Below are positions 39,164 to 48,086 of a stretch of DNA of 64,000 bases, piece by piece; position 1 is the stretch's first letter; every line of letters begins with the position of its first letter. Location of the stretch: positions 186,001 through 250,000 of IMG/VR virus record IMGVR_UViG_3300003322_000571; one strand, given 5' to 3'. The notes under the pieces were generated by a model that did not search any database, was not told where the DNA came from, and was given only the letters and a program-made list of their open reading frames with translations. The translations under genes and the position numbers were made by a program. The stretch comes from a virus.

Positions 39164-39649
39164 TTATTTGAAAATCGATTTCTCGGTAATGATTCTAAAC
39201 TTGATTCCGTGCGCTTTGCAATAAGCAACAGCAGCTTGCCACTTTGCTGTATTGACAGCATAAGTCAACTGCTCATATAACTTATGCTTAGAATTCGAGC
39301 GGGGTGCCTTTGTTTGCGTCAAAGGCTTGACTTCGATAATCTCTTTGACTAGCTGTCCAGCGTTGTTGATATACTCAACATAGTAGTCAGGATAGTACAT
39401 GTGAACTCGGCCGTCGGTCGGTTTCATATAAGGAATTGCAATTTCTTCACTTCCCCAACGAACAACCTTTTCGTTACAATCGAAGAACTTGTGTGTTTCA
39501 AGTTCCCACGACGACATGTAACGAATCTTAGCAGGATCACCCATGTACTTCTGAGGGTTTTTAGGGATATAGTATCCCTGTGAGAACCTGCTACCCTTTG
39601 ATGGCTTCGTTCTGTTTACTTTTCTAGCGAGATTGTCGTTCATATCCAC
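39164..39649 (-). CDS. 4: Head completion protein (gp4-like)
   Basis: 161 residues (T4 gp4 has 150). Strong family pattern: GYYIPKNPQKYMGDPAKIRY, then SSWELETHKFFD, WGSEEIAIPYMKPTDGRVHMYYPDYYVEY in segments, EIIEVKPLTQT, and LTYAVNTAKWQAAVAYCKAHGIKFRIITE. The PDYYV...IEVKP arrangement is that of PD-(D/E)xK/TnsA-like nuclease folds. gp4 finishes packaged heads before tail joining. It is 2 nt downstream of the tube-fold gene and upstream of the inserted endonuclease-like gene. Confidence 0.88.
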   Translation of the reverse strand: MDMNDNLARKVNRTKPSKGSRFSQGYYIPKNPQKYMGDPAKIRYMSSWELETHKFFDCNEKVVRWGSEEIAIPYMKPTDGRVHMYYPDYYVEYINNAGQLVKEIIEVKPLTQTKAPRSNSKHKLYEQLTYAVNTAKWQAAVAYCKAHGIKFRIITEKSIFK

Positions 39650-39651
39650 CT

Positions 39652-41100
39652 TTAACCAAACAAGCCACCAAGACTCTGACTAAACTTCGTAGACAAGTCA
39701 GATACGGCTGTCGTAGCTTGGTTAACCGCCCCGCCGATTCCTGCAACCGGTGAGCCGGTACTTGTAGTGTTAAGAGGATCGCACGATGTAGTCGCAGGAG
39801 TTGGTGCACCAAATGGATTGATACCGCCCGTACGTGGACCTTCCGTAGTTGTAGAGCCGTCGTTGTAGCGCAATGGATACACTGCACCACGCTGAAGGTC
39901 TGCAATCTTGTACTTACCGCCGTTGAGATCGCTGCTGACGCTTGTTGTGTCGATGAAAACGCTGTCGTATGCGAACGACATAGTCAATTCAGTACCTTCC
40001 GTACCGTCAGCCATATCAAGGTCGTCGAGTGCAAGTTGTGTGATACGTGGGTTGAAGAAACGGTGTACGTTCATCATGTTGCCACCGTCGTACACATGGT
40101 ACAGACGAATTTCACGGAAGATTTGCTTAGCGTCACCTGCCAAAGCTCCAAGAGATGCAGCATATGTGCTGCCTGGAACCGCTCCGTTGATCGTATTCGC
40201 AACTAGCGTCTTATCGACAAAGTCCATACCACCTTCTTCAAACATGCCTGAATCACCGTTCTCCATGCTTGTGATTGGAGACATTGCTTGGAGATATGCT
40301 TTGTAGAAAGAAACAGCAAAGTTCAAGTTGTCATCATGGAACGACATACTCATTTCGCCAAATTCAGTACGAATAGGTACTTTTGAGCGGAAATTGTAGT
40401 AATTGACGTCTTCGTGGACAAATTTAGCATCTGGACGAGTCGTCTTCTTGACAGTGAAGGCCATGTCAAGAGGACCAAATTGATTACTTCCGAGTGCTGA
40501 ATATGCAGCATCGGGAATAAACTGGACTACGAACAGAAACTTGAACTTAGGAGCTCGTGCAATCAAGTCAAGAGCGTATGGAGACGCTTCGCAGTGCTCA
40601 CCGAGAGCAGTTTGTGCATCACCTTGCGCAGGCGTGAAGATATTACGCGCCAAGCGTTCCAAATTGGTGAAGTCCTGAATGTATCCTGGAATGTCTCTGG
40701 ACTTAAATGTACCGCCCTTTACCTGCTGGAAAATCTGCTTTGCTTGCCCGTATGCTTGGTTCGCAATTGCGGGATTGAATCCTTGAACGGCTTGAATAAC
40801 CGTTGGTGCGATTCCTGTTTGATCCAACACCCAATTAGCACCTGACTCGAGTGTAGAGCCGATGGTGTTAGGCAATGCGCCACAACCCGCACGGATTGAA
40901 TTTGAAATGCTAGCAAGATTACGAAGGCCAGCACCGATTTTACCGCCACCTACACTATTAAGAACAGCGAGATCGCCGACTTTTCCAACAGAGTTAAAGA
41001 AGTCATGGCGAGTAGATGTAGCGGCTGCAATACCTGCTCCGCTTTTTGCAGCGTAAGCAGGTTCACATTGCTTGACAGTAAAAGTCCTTGGATCAGCCAT
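39652..41100 (-). CDS. Tail-tube-fold baseplate or tube-associated protein
   Basis: 482 residues. The central region (about 180-390) resembles the contractile-tail tube fold seen in gp19/gp48/gp54: FKFLFVVQFIPDAAYS, KTTRPDAKFVHEDVNYYNFRSKV in parts, GEMSMSFHDDNLNFAVSFYKAY, then IRLYHVYDGG and ELTMSFAYDSVFI. The N-terminal 170 residues are Gly/Ala/Ser-rich, the C-terminal 80 a low-complexity tail. Tube initiators in T4 (gp48, gp54) have this fold with extra segments. A late promoter lies 22 nt upstream. The precise T4 counterpart is unsure. Confidence 0.65.
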   Translation of the reverse strand: MADPRTFTVKQCEPAYAAKSGAGIAAATSTRHDFFNSVGKVGDLAVLNSVGGGKIGAGLRNLASISNSIRAGCGALPNTIGSTLESGANWVLDQTGIAPTVIQAVQGFNPAIANQAYGQAKQIFQQVKGGTFKSRDIPGYIQDFTNLERLARNIFTPAQGDAQTALGEHCEASPYALDLIARAPKFKFLFVVQFIPDAAYSALGSNQFGPLDMAFTVKKTTRPDAKFVHEDVNYYNFRSKVPIRTEFGEMSMSFHDDNLNFAVSFYKAYLQAMSPITSMENGDSGMFEEGGMDFVDKTLVANTINGAVPGSTYAASLGALAGDAKQIFREIRLYHVYDGGNMMNVHRFFNPRITQLALDDLDMADGTEGTELTMSFAYDSVFIDTTSVSSDLNGGKYKIADLQRGAVYPLRYNDGSTTTEGPRTGGINPFGAPTPATTSCDPLNTTSTGSPVAGIGGAVNQATTAVSDLSTKFSQSLGGLFG

Positions 41101-41121
41101 ATTCAGCCTCAGTTAATGTGG

Positions 41122-41129
41122 TATTTATG
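41122..41129 (-). promoter_or_regulatory. T4-type late promoter (CATAAATA)
   Basis: 22 nt before the 482-residue tube-fold gene. Confidence 0.65.
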
Positions 41130-41141
41130 CAGTGGAAACAC

Positions 41142-41172
41142 CAAAAGAAAAGGCGCTCCGAAGAGCGCCTTT
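41142..41172 (-). terminator. Terminator after gp19
   Basis: 10-bp stem AAAGGCGCTC/GAGCGCCTTT closed by a UUCG loop on the minus strand, with a TTTTCTTTT tail. Confidence 0.9.
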
Positions 41173-41191
41173 GAAGCTATGTGCTGTTGAA

Positions 41192-41782
41192 TTACTGAAC
41201 TCGACCAGCACCACCAGTTGCAACACCTTGACCTTGTGTGTAGCCACCGATGTTCTGACGAGCATGGTCATAGCTAACTGTCAATGCGATTGTTACTGGT
41301 TCACCAGTTTCATAGTTCAATTCACCGTAGTCGACAGACTCAATGAAGCAGCCTTCAACCGTCCACTTTTCAACAACTTGATCGTTACCGTCCATCAAGT
41401 CGAGGTACGTCACATACTTGTACAGCGAACCTTCACCAGCTGTTGCAAGCCACTGGCCTTCAGCACCAGTAAGCCATTGTTGCTTCTGCATTTGTTGTTG
41501 AACAACAATAGCAGCAGTACCAGTGATATCGTTCTGCAAAGTCAGTGTCATTGGATCCCACGAGTGCTTCGTAGCGATCATCGACACAGAGTTGTAACGG
41601 TGCAAAGCGACCTTTTCCCACGTCAACTTAGGAAGTGTGACTTGCGTAGCCTGCATAGAAACAGGTTGGCTATCAGCACCACCACCCATGTTGGCGAACG
41701 TTACACGCCACAGGTTCTTGCGCTTAGGCTGCAAGATACCCGAGCCTACGCCCGGGATACCAAAATCGTTGATTGTACTCAC
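41192..41782 (-). CDS. 19: Tail tube protein (gp19-like)
   Basis: 196 residues (T4 gp19 has 163). The order matches T4-type tube proteins: an N-terminal FGIPGVGSGILQPKRKNLWRV start, ATQVTLPKLTWEKVALHRYNS, HSWDPMTLTLQND, and the beta-strand pair EKWTVEGCFIESVDYGELNYE before VTIALTVSYDHARQ. It stacks as hexamers to form the inner tail tube. It follows gp18 as in T4 and ends at a strong terminator. A possible late core overlaps the end of gp18. Confidence 0.93.
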   Translation of the reverse strand: MSTINDFGIPGVGSGILQPKRKNLWRVTFANMGGGADSQPVSMQATQVTLPKLTWEKVALHRYNSVSMIATKHSWDPMTLTLQNDITGTAAIVVQQQMQKQQWLTGAEGQWLATAGEGSLYKYVTYLDLMDGNDQVVEKWTVEGCFIESVDYGELNYETGEPVTIALTVSYDHARQNIGGYTQGQGVATGGAGRVQ

Positions 41783-41802
41783 GCTAATCTCTCCTTCTAT
41801 TC

Positions 41803-41810
41803 TATTTAGA
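41803..41810 (-). promoter_or_regulatory. Late-type promoter for gp19 (TCTAAATA)
   Basis: Overlaps the stop codon of gp18, 21 nt before the gp19 ATG. GAAGGAGAG ribosome-binding site between. Confidence 0.45.
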
Positions 41811-43533
41811 TCTCAGCGCCAGTTGCGACGATGCGGATCGGGATGTACAAGAATTCAACTGCCTTGACTGGCTTGACAGCGATGTCGATGTACAGCTCAT
41901 TCCTGTCAATACGATCAGGTGTGTTGTTCGTTTCGTCACAAACTGTTGCGAAGTCATACAGACCGCGCTTAACAATCAGATCACCCAAGAAGCCGTCAAC
42001 CATTGCCTTCAAGTTGTCGCGTGTCAGTTGATCGTTTGGTTCGAACAGGAACGCGATCGTGTTCTTGCGGAGTTGACGCTTGATGTAAACCATCAGACGG
42101 GCAACGTTGACACGGTCAAGTGCGGATGCATCAGGCGCAGAAGTCTTCTGACCAAATACCATCAAACCACGACCTGGCATGTAGTACATTGGGTTGACGT
42201 TCGTGAAGTACTTGTACAAGTTATCACGTTGGCCACGGTTCAAAGCCGTATTAACAAACGTTGTTGCTGTGCCAAGCGTACCGGATACATAACCGACATC
42301 GGAAACGCCAGAGATCAAACCACGACGTGTACCTGCAGGAGCCCACCACACATCAGCAACGTTGTCACTGTATGTGTACGTACGCAGTGCTGTACCGGAA
42401 GCTGCAACGAATACGTTTGCACCGTCCAGGTTTGAAGCCAAGCTGTGTGGGTAGTAGTAAGCGACGTATGGCGAATTGCGACGTGCAGTTGTACCAGCCC
42501 ATGTTGCTGTATCTTCAGGCGACAAATTGAATGGTGTGTCAGCAATAACGAAAGCTTCTTCGTTGATGTCAACGTTCAAAGCGAGCAATTCGTCAATCGT
42601 TTCATGGAAGCCAGGGCACAAGATCAAGTTGTACTCGTACGTTTCACCACGAATGTCTGTATTGCTGTTGATCGAAGCCTGGAGAGCCTGAACAACTGCG
42701 ACACGACGTGCAGCGTCGTTAGCACCGAGACTTGTCTGGTTCATGAATGGAATTGTGTACTTGAACTGATCAGCAGCACCGAGCAACGTGTTAGCTGCTT
42801 CTTGAGCTGTCCATTCCGTAGGAACAACACCGCCGAGACCAGCCGTAACCCATTCGATCGCAATACCTGTCAAACCAATAAACTGGCCTGTAGGAGCTGC
42901 ATCATAGCCGTTAGCGTATACGTTGTACGGAGACGCCGTTGCGTTGTTTGTGAACGTAGCTTGCGAGTTACGGAACGAGAACGATTCCCAAACCATTTGC
43001 GTAGCTTGTGCAGACAACGACAAGAAACGTGTTTGATCAACAGTTACCTTGTAACCAGGATCAGCTGGTGTATAACCGTTCGACAAGTTGTATTCATTCA
43101 ACCAAGCATTAACGAGGTTTTCGAGAACGTATGCGGATTCCTGCAATTTGCGATCCCACATTGCACGAATGTTGAGCAAGCTATCGTCCAAGTTGACGTT
43201 CGCACGAATGACATAAGCGAGATTACCAACACCGAGGAACTGGTTCAGAGCGAACAAACCATACTCGTTACGGCAATCACCGTGCTGCGGCAAGCCGGCC
43301 GTATCTGTCAAGAAACGTGGAACACCATACAATTCTGTACTCTGCTTAAGCGACGTAACAGTACGGATGACGTCATGTTCAAACGTACCAGCGGCATCAG
43401 ACGTACCATTAGCCTGTTTCTTTTCATCAGCGGTAGCAATGAAAATCAAAGGCACAGTGACGGCGGAAGCTGGGATGAAGAAGCTCTCATCCGTAATTGT
43501 AACGCTTACGCCAGGACTCACTAGATTTGCCAT
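41806..43533 (-). CDS. 18: Tail sheath protein (gp18-like)
   Basis: 575 residues (T4 gp18 has 659). It starts MANLVSPGVSVTITDESFF, the usual sheath opening, and carries FLTDTAGLPQHGDCRNEYGLFALNQFLG, GFHETIDELLALNVD and a C-terminal VNVARLMVYIKRQLRKNTIAFLFEPND block that builds the conserved sheath core. The sheath surrounds the gp19 tube and contracts at infection. The protein is shorter than T4's, likely from smaller surface domains. A late promoter core lies 37 nt upstream. Confidence 0.95.
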   Translation of the reverse strand: MANLVSPGVSVTITDESFFIPASAVTVPLIFIATADEKKQANGTSDAAGTFEHDVIRTVTSLKQSTELYGVPRFLTDTAGLPQHGDCRNEYGLFALNQFLGVGNLAYVIRANVNLDDSLLNIRAMWDRKLQESAYVLENLVNAWLNEYNLSNGYTPADPGYKVTVDQTRFLSLSAQATQMVWESFSFRNSQATFTNNATASPYNVYANGYDAAPTGQFIGLTGIAIEWVTAGLGGVVPTEWTAQEAANTLLGAADQFKYTIPFMNQTSLGANDAARRVAVVQALQASINSNTDIRGETYEYNLILCPGFHETIDELLALNVDINEEAFVIADTPFNLSPEDTATWAGTTARRNSPYVAYYYPHSLASNLDGANVFVAASGTALRTYTYSDNVADVWWAPAGTRRGLISGVSDVGYVSGTLGTATTFVNTALNRGQRDNLYKYFTNVNPMYYMPGRGLMVFGQKTSAPDASALDRVNVARLMVYIKRQLRKNTIAFLFEPNDQLTRDNLKAMVDGFLGDLIVKRGLYDFATVCDETNNTPDRIDRNELYIDIAVKPVKAVEFLYIPIRIVATGAEI

Positions 43534-43569
43534 ATTTTTCTCCTGTCCATTCCTAAAGAGGTGTGATGA

Positions 43570-43577
43570 TATTTATG
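43570..43577 (-). promoter_or_regulatory. T4-type late promoter for gp18 (CATAAATA)
   Basis: 37 nt before the sheath gene, with AGGAGAAA between. Confidence 0.65.
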
Positions 43578-43591
43578 GATTTGAACCACAA

Positions 43592-44359
43592 TCAGTCTAA
43601 TTTCAAGTTCGATCCGTCGGCCCACAACTGATACGGAATCCCCTGCTCATCGAGTTCATAGATCATTTCAGCATGCGTGGTAGCTCCGCTGGAGACAGCG
43701 CCAAGACGAACGTAAATCTTCTTGATAAAATCATCATGAACGTCTGCTGGAATATCGATCCAAATAGCGACTTCAAATGTCAAAGTACTCTGACAAATAC
43801 GACGGTCATTACCAATTGGAAAATTGGAGTCCAATTGGACGTTTTTCAAATCAATAGTTGTTTGACGTGCCCAGTCAAAAATAGCATCAGATGTTTGGAT
43901 CTGTACAGTCGGATTAAAGTGAGGAATAATCTGTTCAAGCATCTGACAATGCTGATCAGTATTACTTGCATATAGTCCAAGCTCCACTTCCATAATATAA
44001 GGAACTGGCTTCATCTGGTGAATAACACGTGTATCGTCAGGTACGAGCCCACCTACCGGTGTATACGTTTGACGACGGCCTGTTCCAACTCCTGACAGAC
44101 GTGATGTGTCAAGACGAAGATTACGCATGTAGCAACTCATCGTCGGAAGACGTAGCATCTTGTTCTGCGTGTTTTCAGCAATAATCGAAGCAACAACTCG
44201 TTCACGATGCCCGTACGCAATTGGAACAGTAACGAGTCGTTCTTCCTCAGTAGCGCTCTTGCCAACATGAACTTGGAGTCCGTAGAATACGTTCATGAAT
44301 TGGTAAATCCACTTACGCAATTGTTGGTTGTAGTAAAAACCGTCTTGTCTAATAGCCAT
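43592..44359 (-). CDS. 15: Tail sheath stabiliser / tail completion protein (gp15-like)
   Basis: 255 residues (T4 gp15 has 272). FYYNQQLRKWIYQFMNVFYGLQV (8-30), VPIAYGHRERVVASIIAENTQNKMLRLPTMSCY in segments, and IPHFNPTVQIQ follow the gp15 pattern. gp15 caps the proximal end of the tail so it can join the head. The ATG overlaps the stop of the upstream neck gene (TAATG), and gp18 follows, as expected for the T4 neck-tail order. Confidence 0.85.
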   Translation of the reverse strand: MAIRQDGFYYNQQLRKWIYQFMNVFYGLQVHVGKSATEEERLVTVPIAYGHRERVVASIIAENTQNKMLRLPTMSCYMRNLRLDTSRLSGVGTGRRQTYTPVGGLVPDDTRVIHQMKPVPYIMEVELGLYASNTDQHCQMLEQIIPHFNPTVQIQTSDAIFDWARQTTIDLKNVQLDSNFPIGNDRRICQSTLTFEVAIWIDIPADVHDDFIKKIYVRLGAVSSGATTHAEMIYELDEQGIPYQLWADGSNLKLD

Positions 44360-45930
44360 TATTTGATACTCTGTGGTGTTACTTTTGTTTTGCTCGTCAG
44401 ATACTCTGTCAGAATTGGATTCTGTTCGTTATATTGCTGACGGCGATCGACTTCCATGAAAACCCATGTGTTTTTCACCGCTGAATAACGCGTCAAACGC
44501 GGTGGAATGTCGGCTGCCGCACCTGTATATGTCAGGCGGTGCCAATCACCATTCTTCGGATTCGGCGGATATGAAGGCCCTTCTGTATATGGTTGGCCGT
44601 TTTGTGGAATACCGTCCTCAACGTATAGTTGATTAGGACGGAAATTCATTTTGACAATCGCACCAGCACCTTGCGTACGTGCTTTAGCAATTTCCTCTTC
44701 CGAGAAGTGACGAATCGTGTTTGATCCTTCGCTTCCACGTTCAGGAACGTCTGTAAGCGACTGTTGATTAACAGTTTGACTGTAGTTAGAAATGTCCTGG
44801 TATACCTGGTTATTACCGTCGTCAGTACTAAACAAGCCTGAATCGTCAACATGTCGCGACAAATCACCGAACAAATCTTGTGTTTCCTGTGAAGCAAGAG
44901 CCGGTTGTGCTGTTACAAGCAGCATCGTTGGACGCCAGCCTGGTGTATACGTTGTTGCATCCCATGTGACATCTGTTACTTCGAGATATCGTTTGACAGG
45001 ACGCAGATCTGCTGTATATTGCGTTTCACTTGGCAGTTCGATAATGTCACCAATAACGATCGGACGACCCAGCTTTTGCACTGTCGTCGTAAAGTTGACT
45101 TTGATATAGTATGTCGATGTAGGAATCTCAATACCAAATCGCGTCAAGTCTGTTGTCACATTGACGAGTTCGTAATATCCTTTGAGATTGACAGGTTGCT
45201 CTTGGTAATCACGATCGCGGTTTTCCAGGAAGATAGGATCCTGGACGTTACTGATGTGAGTAGCTGAATAGTCGTACATTTCAAGTGCTTGGACGCCCCA
45301 CGAATCGCATTCACCGCCAACAAAATTGACAGGACGAATACGCCAGTAGCGGTTTGGGACTGATTGCTTGAAGTAGATTGTGTTGAGAGCGTCGTCGTTT
45401 GGCAGGTTGACAATTGCAACACCAAACCACTGCTGACCGTTCTCAGAGCGTTCAATACGAGCTTTTGTTACGCGAGACAGAGGATCAGAGCTTTGCTTGA
45501 TCTTAATCGCTGTAATCATCTGTCGAACACTTGCATCGATTCCGTAGCGTTGTCGACCGTTTGGGATCTTGACCACACCAAAGTCGTATCCGATGTATGT
45601 TGAGGCAGTAATAGCAGCCGCCCCTGATTGCTTGGATTTCCATTCATTGGCGAAAGTGGTGAATGCGTTCGAGGCTGGGTAGCCTGGTGCATTACCACTA
45701 GAAATAGGATTACCATCGCCGATAAGATCAACCAGTTTCGTTTGTTCATGGACGCCAAGTAGTTTATAGACGTTAACATTTGCACCCGCGAGCTCAACCG
45801 CGTCGTTGATTACAGAATCAACGTAGCAATTGTTGGCGTTGTCGTCGGTTAGAGACCAAGGACGGCACGTTGACCAGTCGGAAGGCGCAGGACATACTTT
45901 ACCATCTGGTGTTGTTACGCAATCATTCAT
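44359..45930 (-). CDS. Neck-region protein with a discoidin-like domain (gp14 position)
   Basis: 523 residues from ATG 45930 (MNDCVTTPDGKVCPAP), because the strong terminator at 45951-45976 lies inside any longer form. Residues about 60-220 resemble an F5/8-type C (discoidin) beta-sandwich: NAFTTFANEWKSKQ, RQMITAIKIKQSSD, RIERSENGQQWFGV, and PNRYWRIRPVNF. The rest has IGDIIELPSETQYTADLRPVKRYLEVTDV and a final WVFMEVDRRQQYNEQNP. The gene stands between gp13- and gp15-like genes, where T4 has gp14, so it may be gp14 with an added carbohydrate-binding domain; that is positional inference. Confidence 0.6.
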   Translation of the reverse strand: MNDCVTTPDGKVCPAPSDWSTCRPWSLTDDNANNCYVDSVINDAVELAGANVNVYKLLGVHEQTKLVDLIGDGNPISSGNAPGYPASNAFTTFANEWKSKQSGAAAITASTYIGYDFGVVKIPNGRQRYGIDASVRQMITAIKIKQSSDPLSRVTKARIERSENGQQWFGVAIVNLPNDDALNTIYFKQSVPNRYWRIRPVNFVGGECDSWGVQALEMYDYSATHISNVQDPIFLENRDRDYQEQPVNLKGYYELVNVTTDLTRFGIEIPTSTYYIKVNFTTTVQKLGRPIVIGDIIELPSETQYTADLRPVKRYLEVTDVTWDATTYTPGWRPTMLLVTAQPALASQETQDLFGDLSRHVDDSGLFSTDDGNNQVYQDISNYSQTVNQQSLTDVPERGSEGSNTIRHFSEEEIAKARTQGAGAIVKMNFRPNQLYVEDGIPQNGQPYTEGPSYPPNPKNGDWHRLTYTGAAADIPPRLTRYSAVKNTWVFMEVDRRQQYNEQNPILTEYLTSKTKVTPQSIK

Positions 45931-45941
45931 GTTGTTTTCCG

Positions 45942-45979
45942 GAGGCAAAAAAATACCCCACCTAGGTGGGGTATTTAGT
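45942..45979 (-). terminator. Perfect palindromic terminator overlapping a late promoter
   Basis: A 26-bp perfect palindrome (45951-45976, arms AAATACCCCACCT) followed on the minus strand by seven T residues ends the gene at 45996. The distal arm also contains a late-type core CTAAATA (minus, 45972-45978) that could serve the next gene. Confidence 0.9.
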
Positions 45980-45995
45980 GTCAATGGTTACGTGA

Positions 45996-47072
45996 TTATG
46001 CGCAGACTGGTGTATCGTCGTCCTGGTACAACCATTCCGTACCGTTGTAGTAAACGAACGCAATGCTGTGTGGTGTGTTTGGAAGAACGACTGGCTTCGA
46101 ACCAACTTGTTCAACCTTGATCACGTCGGAGTACAAAGCACCGTTTGGCGAACGTGTCGTCTGGAACAAAGACCACAAATCAGGAGCTGCTGCACCTGGT
46201 GTTACAACCGTACCTGCGTAGCCTGCAATAGCAGCAAACAAGTTACCGTTAGCAACAGCAACTGTCGAAGCGGCACCTGTCGTTGCGGAAGTGATAACGA
46301 TCTTACCTGCTGTCAAAGCAACCGTACCAGCAGCACCAACTGCTGTCGACAATTGCGAAACGAGGTTCGTAAATGTCTGAGCTGCGGAGCCGAGGAACGA
46401 TACTGGCTTAGCAACACCGTCAACAGTGATTGTAGCTGTGTATGTCGTTGCTGGAACTGCTGCCGTACCTGCAACTGCAGCTGCCGTAGACTGGTAACCA
46501 GCGAGTGCTGGGAACAATGTACCTGTACCAGCGATAGCAACCGTTGAAGATGTGCCTGTCGTTGCTGACGTTACTCGAAGAGCTGTCGTACCTTGTGCTG
46601 CGATCGTTGCAGAAGCACCGAGGTCAGCTTGGATTTCAGAGATCAATGCTGTGAAAGTCTGAGCTGCTGAACCAACAACAGAAATTGGCTTAGCGACACC
46701 GTCAACAGTGATCGTAGCTGTGTAAGCTGTTGCGTCGTTTGCGAGGCCAGTAGCCGTCGAACCAACAACAGTCGTGAACAAGGCGTCTTGACGACCTGCA
46801 GTAGCTGCCGTACCGTTGTTCAAACCAGTAGCTGTCGAACCAACAGCTGAGCCGTAGTTCAATTCAGCCTTACCAGCGGATGCTGGCGTCGTCGACGGTG
46901 CTGTACCGCCGTTAGCGTTAACGAAACCAATTACGATATCCTGGTCAGCAACACTGAGGTCGTCCCACAAGATCAACTTGCGAACACCACCTGATGTGCT
47001 GAGAACAACTGCGTTTTCTGTAGTACCGTCGAACTTAACGTTCTGCGGCGTTACGTATGCTGGATTTGCCAT
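45996..47072 (-). CDS. Repetitive Ala/Thr-rich virion protein
   Basis: 358 residues. Two internal repeats of about 85 residues (starting TAYTATITVDGVAKPISVVG near 115 and TTYTATITVDGVAKPVSFLG near 210) each contain SAAQTFTxLxSxxxxxxGA and a TSATTGxxSTVA ending. The N-terminal MANPAYVTPQNVKFDGTTENAV and the C-terminal PHSIAFVYYNGTEWLYQDDDTPVCA are unique. The unit resembles small beta-sandwich repeats in phage collar or fibre proteins. It is located among neck genes and flanked by a late promoter and a strong terminator, so is likely expressed highly. Function: probable collar or decoration component. Confidence 0.6.
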   Translation of the reverse strand: MANPAYVTPQNVKFDGTTENAVVLSTSGGVRKLILWDDLSVADQDIVIGFVNANGGTAPSTTPASAGKAELNYGSAVGSTATGLNNGTAATAGRQDALFTTVVGSTATGLANDATAYTATITVDGVAKPISVVGSAAQTFTALISEIQADLGASATIAAQGTTALRVTSATTGTSSTVAIAGTGTLFPALAGYQSTAAAVAGTAAVPATTYTATITVDGVAKPVSFLGSAAQTFTNLVSQLSTAVGAAGTVALTAGKIVITSATTGAASTVAVANGNLFAAIAGYAGTVVTPGAAAPDLWSLFQTTRSPNGALYSDVIKVEQVGSKPVVLPNTPHSIAFVYYNGTEWLYQDDDTPVCA

Positions 47073-47105
47073 TTGTGTAGCTCCTAGAAATTAGGGTTAT
47101 AGCAA

Positions 47106-47113
47106 TATTTATC
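47106..47113 (-). promoter_or_regulatory. Late-type promoter (GATAAATA)
   Basis: 34 nt before the repetitive protein gene; flanked by AGCAAT/ATTGCT, a 6-bp inverted repeat around the core. Confidence 0.6.
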
Positions 47114-47129
47114 GATTGCTAGTTGAAAC

Positions 47130-48086
47130 TCAGAAAGTTCCGCCGTCGATTTGATTAGAGAACTCAAGACCATCTTCAGAACTCTTAACGATTACAGCGA
47201 ACCCGGCTTGTCCAGAGTAATCATGCGGTACATCAGTCAATTGTGTAAAGAATGACAGAGCAGGAACAGGATCAGCAGCAATCCACTGTGCATCAGCTGT
47301 GCTGTATGTCAACAGTTGTGAATTTGTTGGATTAGGTACACTAACGTCTGCTAGCTGATCGAGCGATGTAGCAGCAATTGTGTTGTTAACGACAGTTTCG
47401 ACCGCTGATGCAAAATCCGTGATCGCTGCAGTCGTATGAGTGTGAACTGTAGCAGCTGCGCCAACATCAACATTGTTGAGAACAACATCGCCTGTCTTAC
47501 CATTGACGGAATCGACAGGAATGAGAGCTTCAACAGCCGTTACGAAGTCAGTGATTGCTGATGCTGTGTGAGTGTGAACCGTCGCCGCAGCACCAACGTC
47601 TACGTTATTAAGAACAACAGCACCCGTCTTTGTGTTGACCGACGTGACAGGTGGTGTAGGGATCAAAGCATTGACGGCAGCTGTGAAGTCGGTGATTTGA
47701 GAAGCAGTATGCGTGTGAACCGTAGCAGCTGCGCCAACATCAACGTTTGTAAGAACAACAGCACCCGTCTTTGTGTTGACCGACGTGACAGGTGGTGTAG
47801 GGATCAAAGCATTGACGGCAGCTGTGAAGTCGGTGATCTGTGATGCAGTATGTGTGTGAACCGTCGCTGCAGCTCCTACGTCAACGTTGTTAAGAACAAC
47901 AACACCCGTCTTACCGTTGACAGAAGCAACAGCTTGAGGGCTTGTGATAGGGATTACCGTTGCGCCACCAACACCACCAATGAACAGTTGGTTAGAACTG
48001 TACGAGAAAGCAAGTTCGCCTTCCTTCAAAGTAGGTGGTGTCGCAGTGGTCTGCGAACGTTTAATCTTAAGTGAGGTATCAGCCAT
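47130..48086 (-). CDS. Repetitive fibre or whisker-like protein
   Basis: 318 residues. The N-terminal module MADTSLKIKRSQTTATPPTLKEGELAFSY split around residue 20 is the fibre attachment type also seen in the 507-residue protein. Residues about 50-235 hold four to five repeats of 42-47 residues: SVNxKTGxVVLxNVDVGAAATVHTHTAxxITDFxxAVxALIP. The HTHT motif can bind metal ions in fibre repeats. The C-terminal 80 residues form a short distinct tip. Two neighbouring repeats are nearly identical in DNA, with a 141-bp period. Located in the neck cluster, so a whisker- or collar-fibre role is plausible. Confidence 0.65.
   Translation of the reverse strand: MADTSLKIKRSQTTATPPTLKEGELAFSYSSNQLFIGGVGGATVIPITSPQAVASVNGKTGVVVLNNVDVGAAATVHTHTASQITDFTAAVNALIPTPPVTSVNTKTGAVVLTNVDVGAAATVHTHTASQITDFTAAVNALIPTPPVTSVNTKTGAVVLNNVDVGAAATVHTHTASAITDFVTAVEALIPVDSVNGKTGDVVLNNVDVGAAATVHTHTTAAITDFASAVETVVNNTIAATSLDQLADVSVPNPTNSQLLTYSTADAQWIAADPVPALSFFTQLTDVPHDYSGQAGFAVIVKSSEDGLEFSNQIDGGTF
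47641..47843. repeat. 141-bp tandem repeat within the fibre gene
   Basis: The segment starting GACGTGACAGGTGGTGTAGG at 47641 recurs at 47782 with near-identity over more than 50 nt; further diverged copies flank it. Each unit encodes 47 residues, so recombination between units can change fibre length in frame. Confidence 0.8.

Noticed and set aside
42445-43524. 359-codon plus-strand frame over the tail sheath gene
   Set aside because: Shadow of gp18; Cys/Arg/Thr-rich artefact without motif or start signal.
47641-47843. CRISPR-like or direct-repeat array
   Set aside because: The repeats are long, in-frame coding units of a fibre gene without unique spacers.
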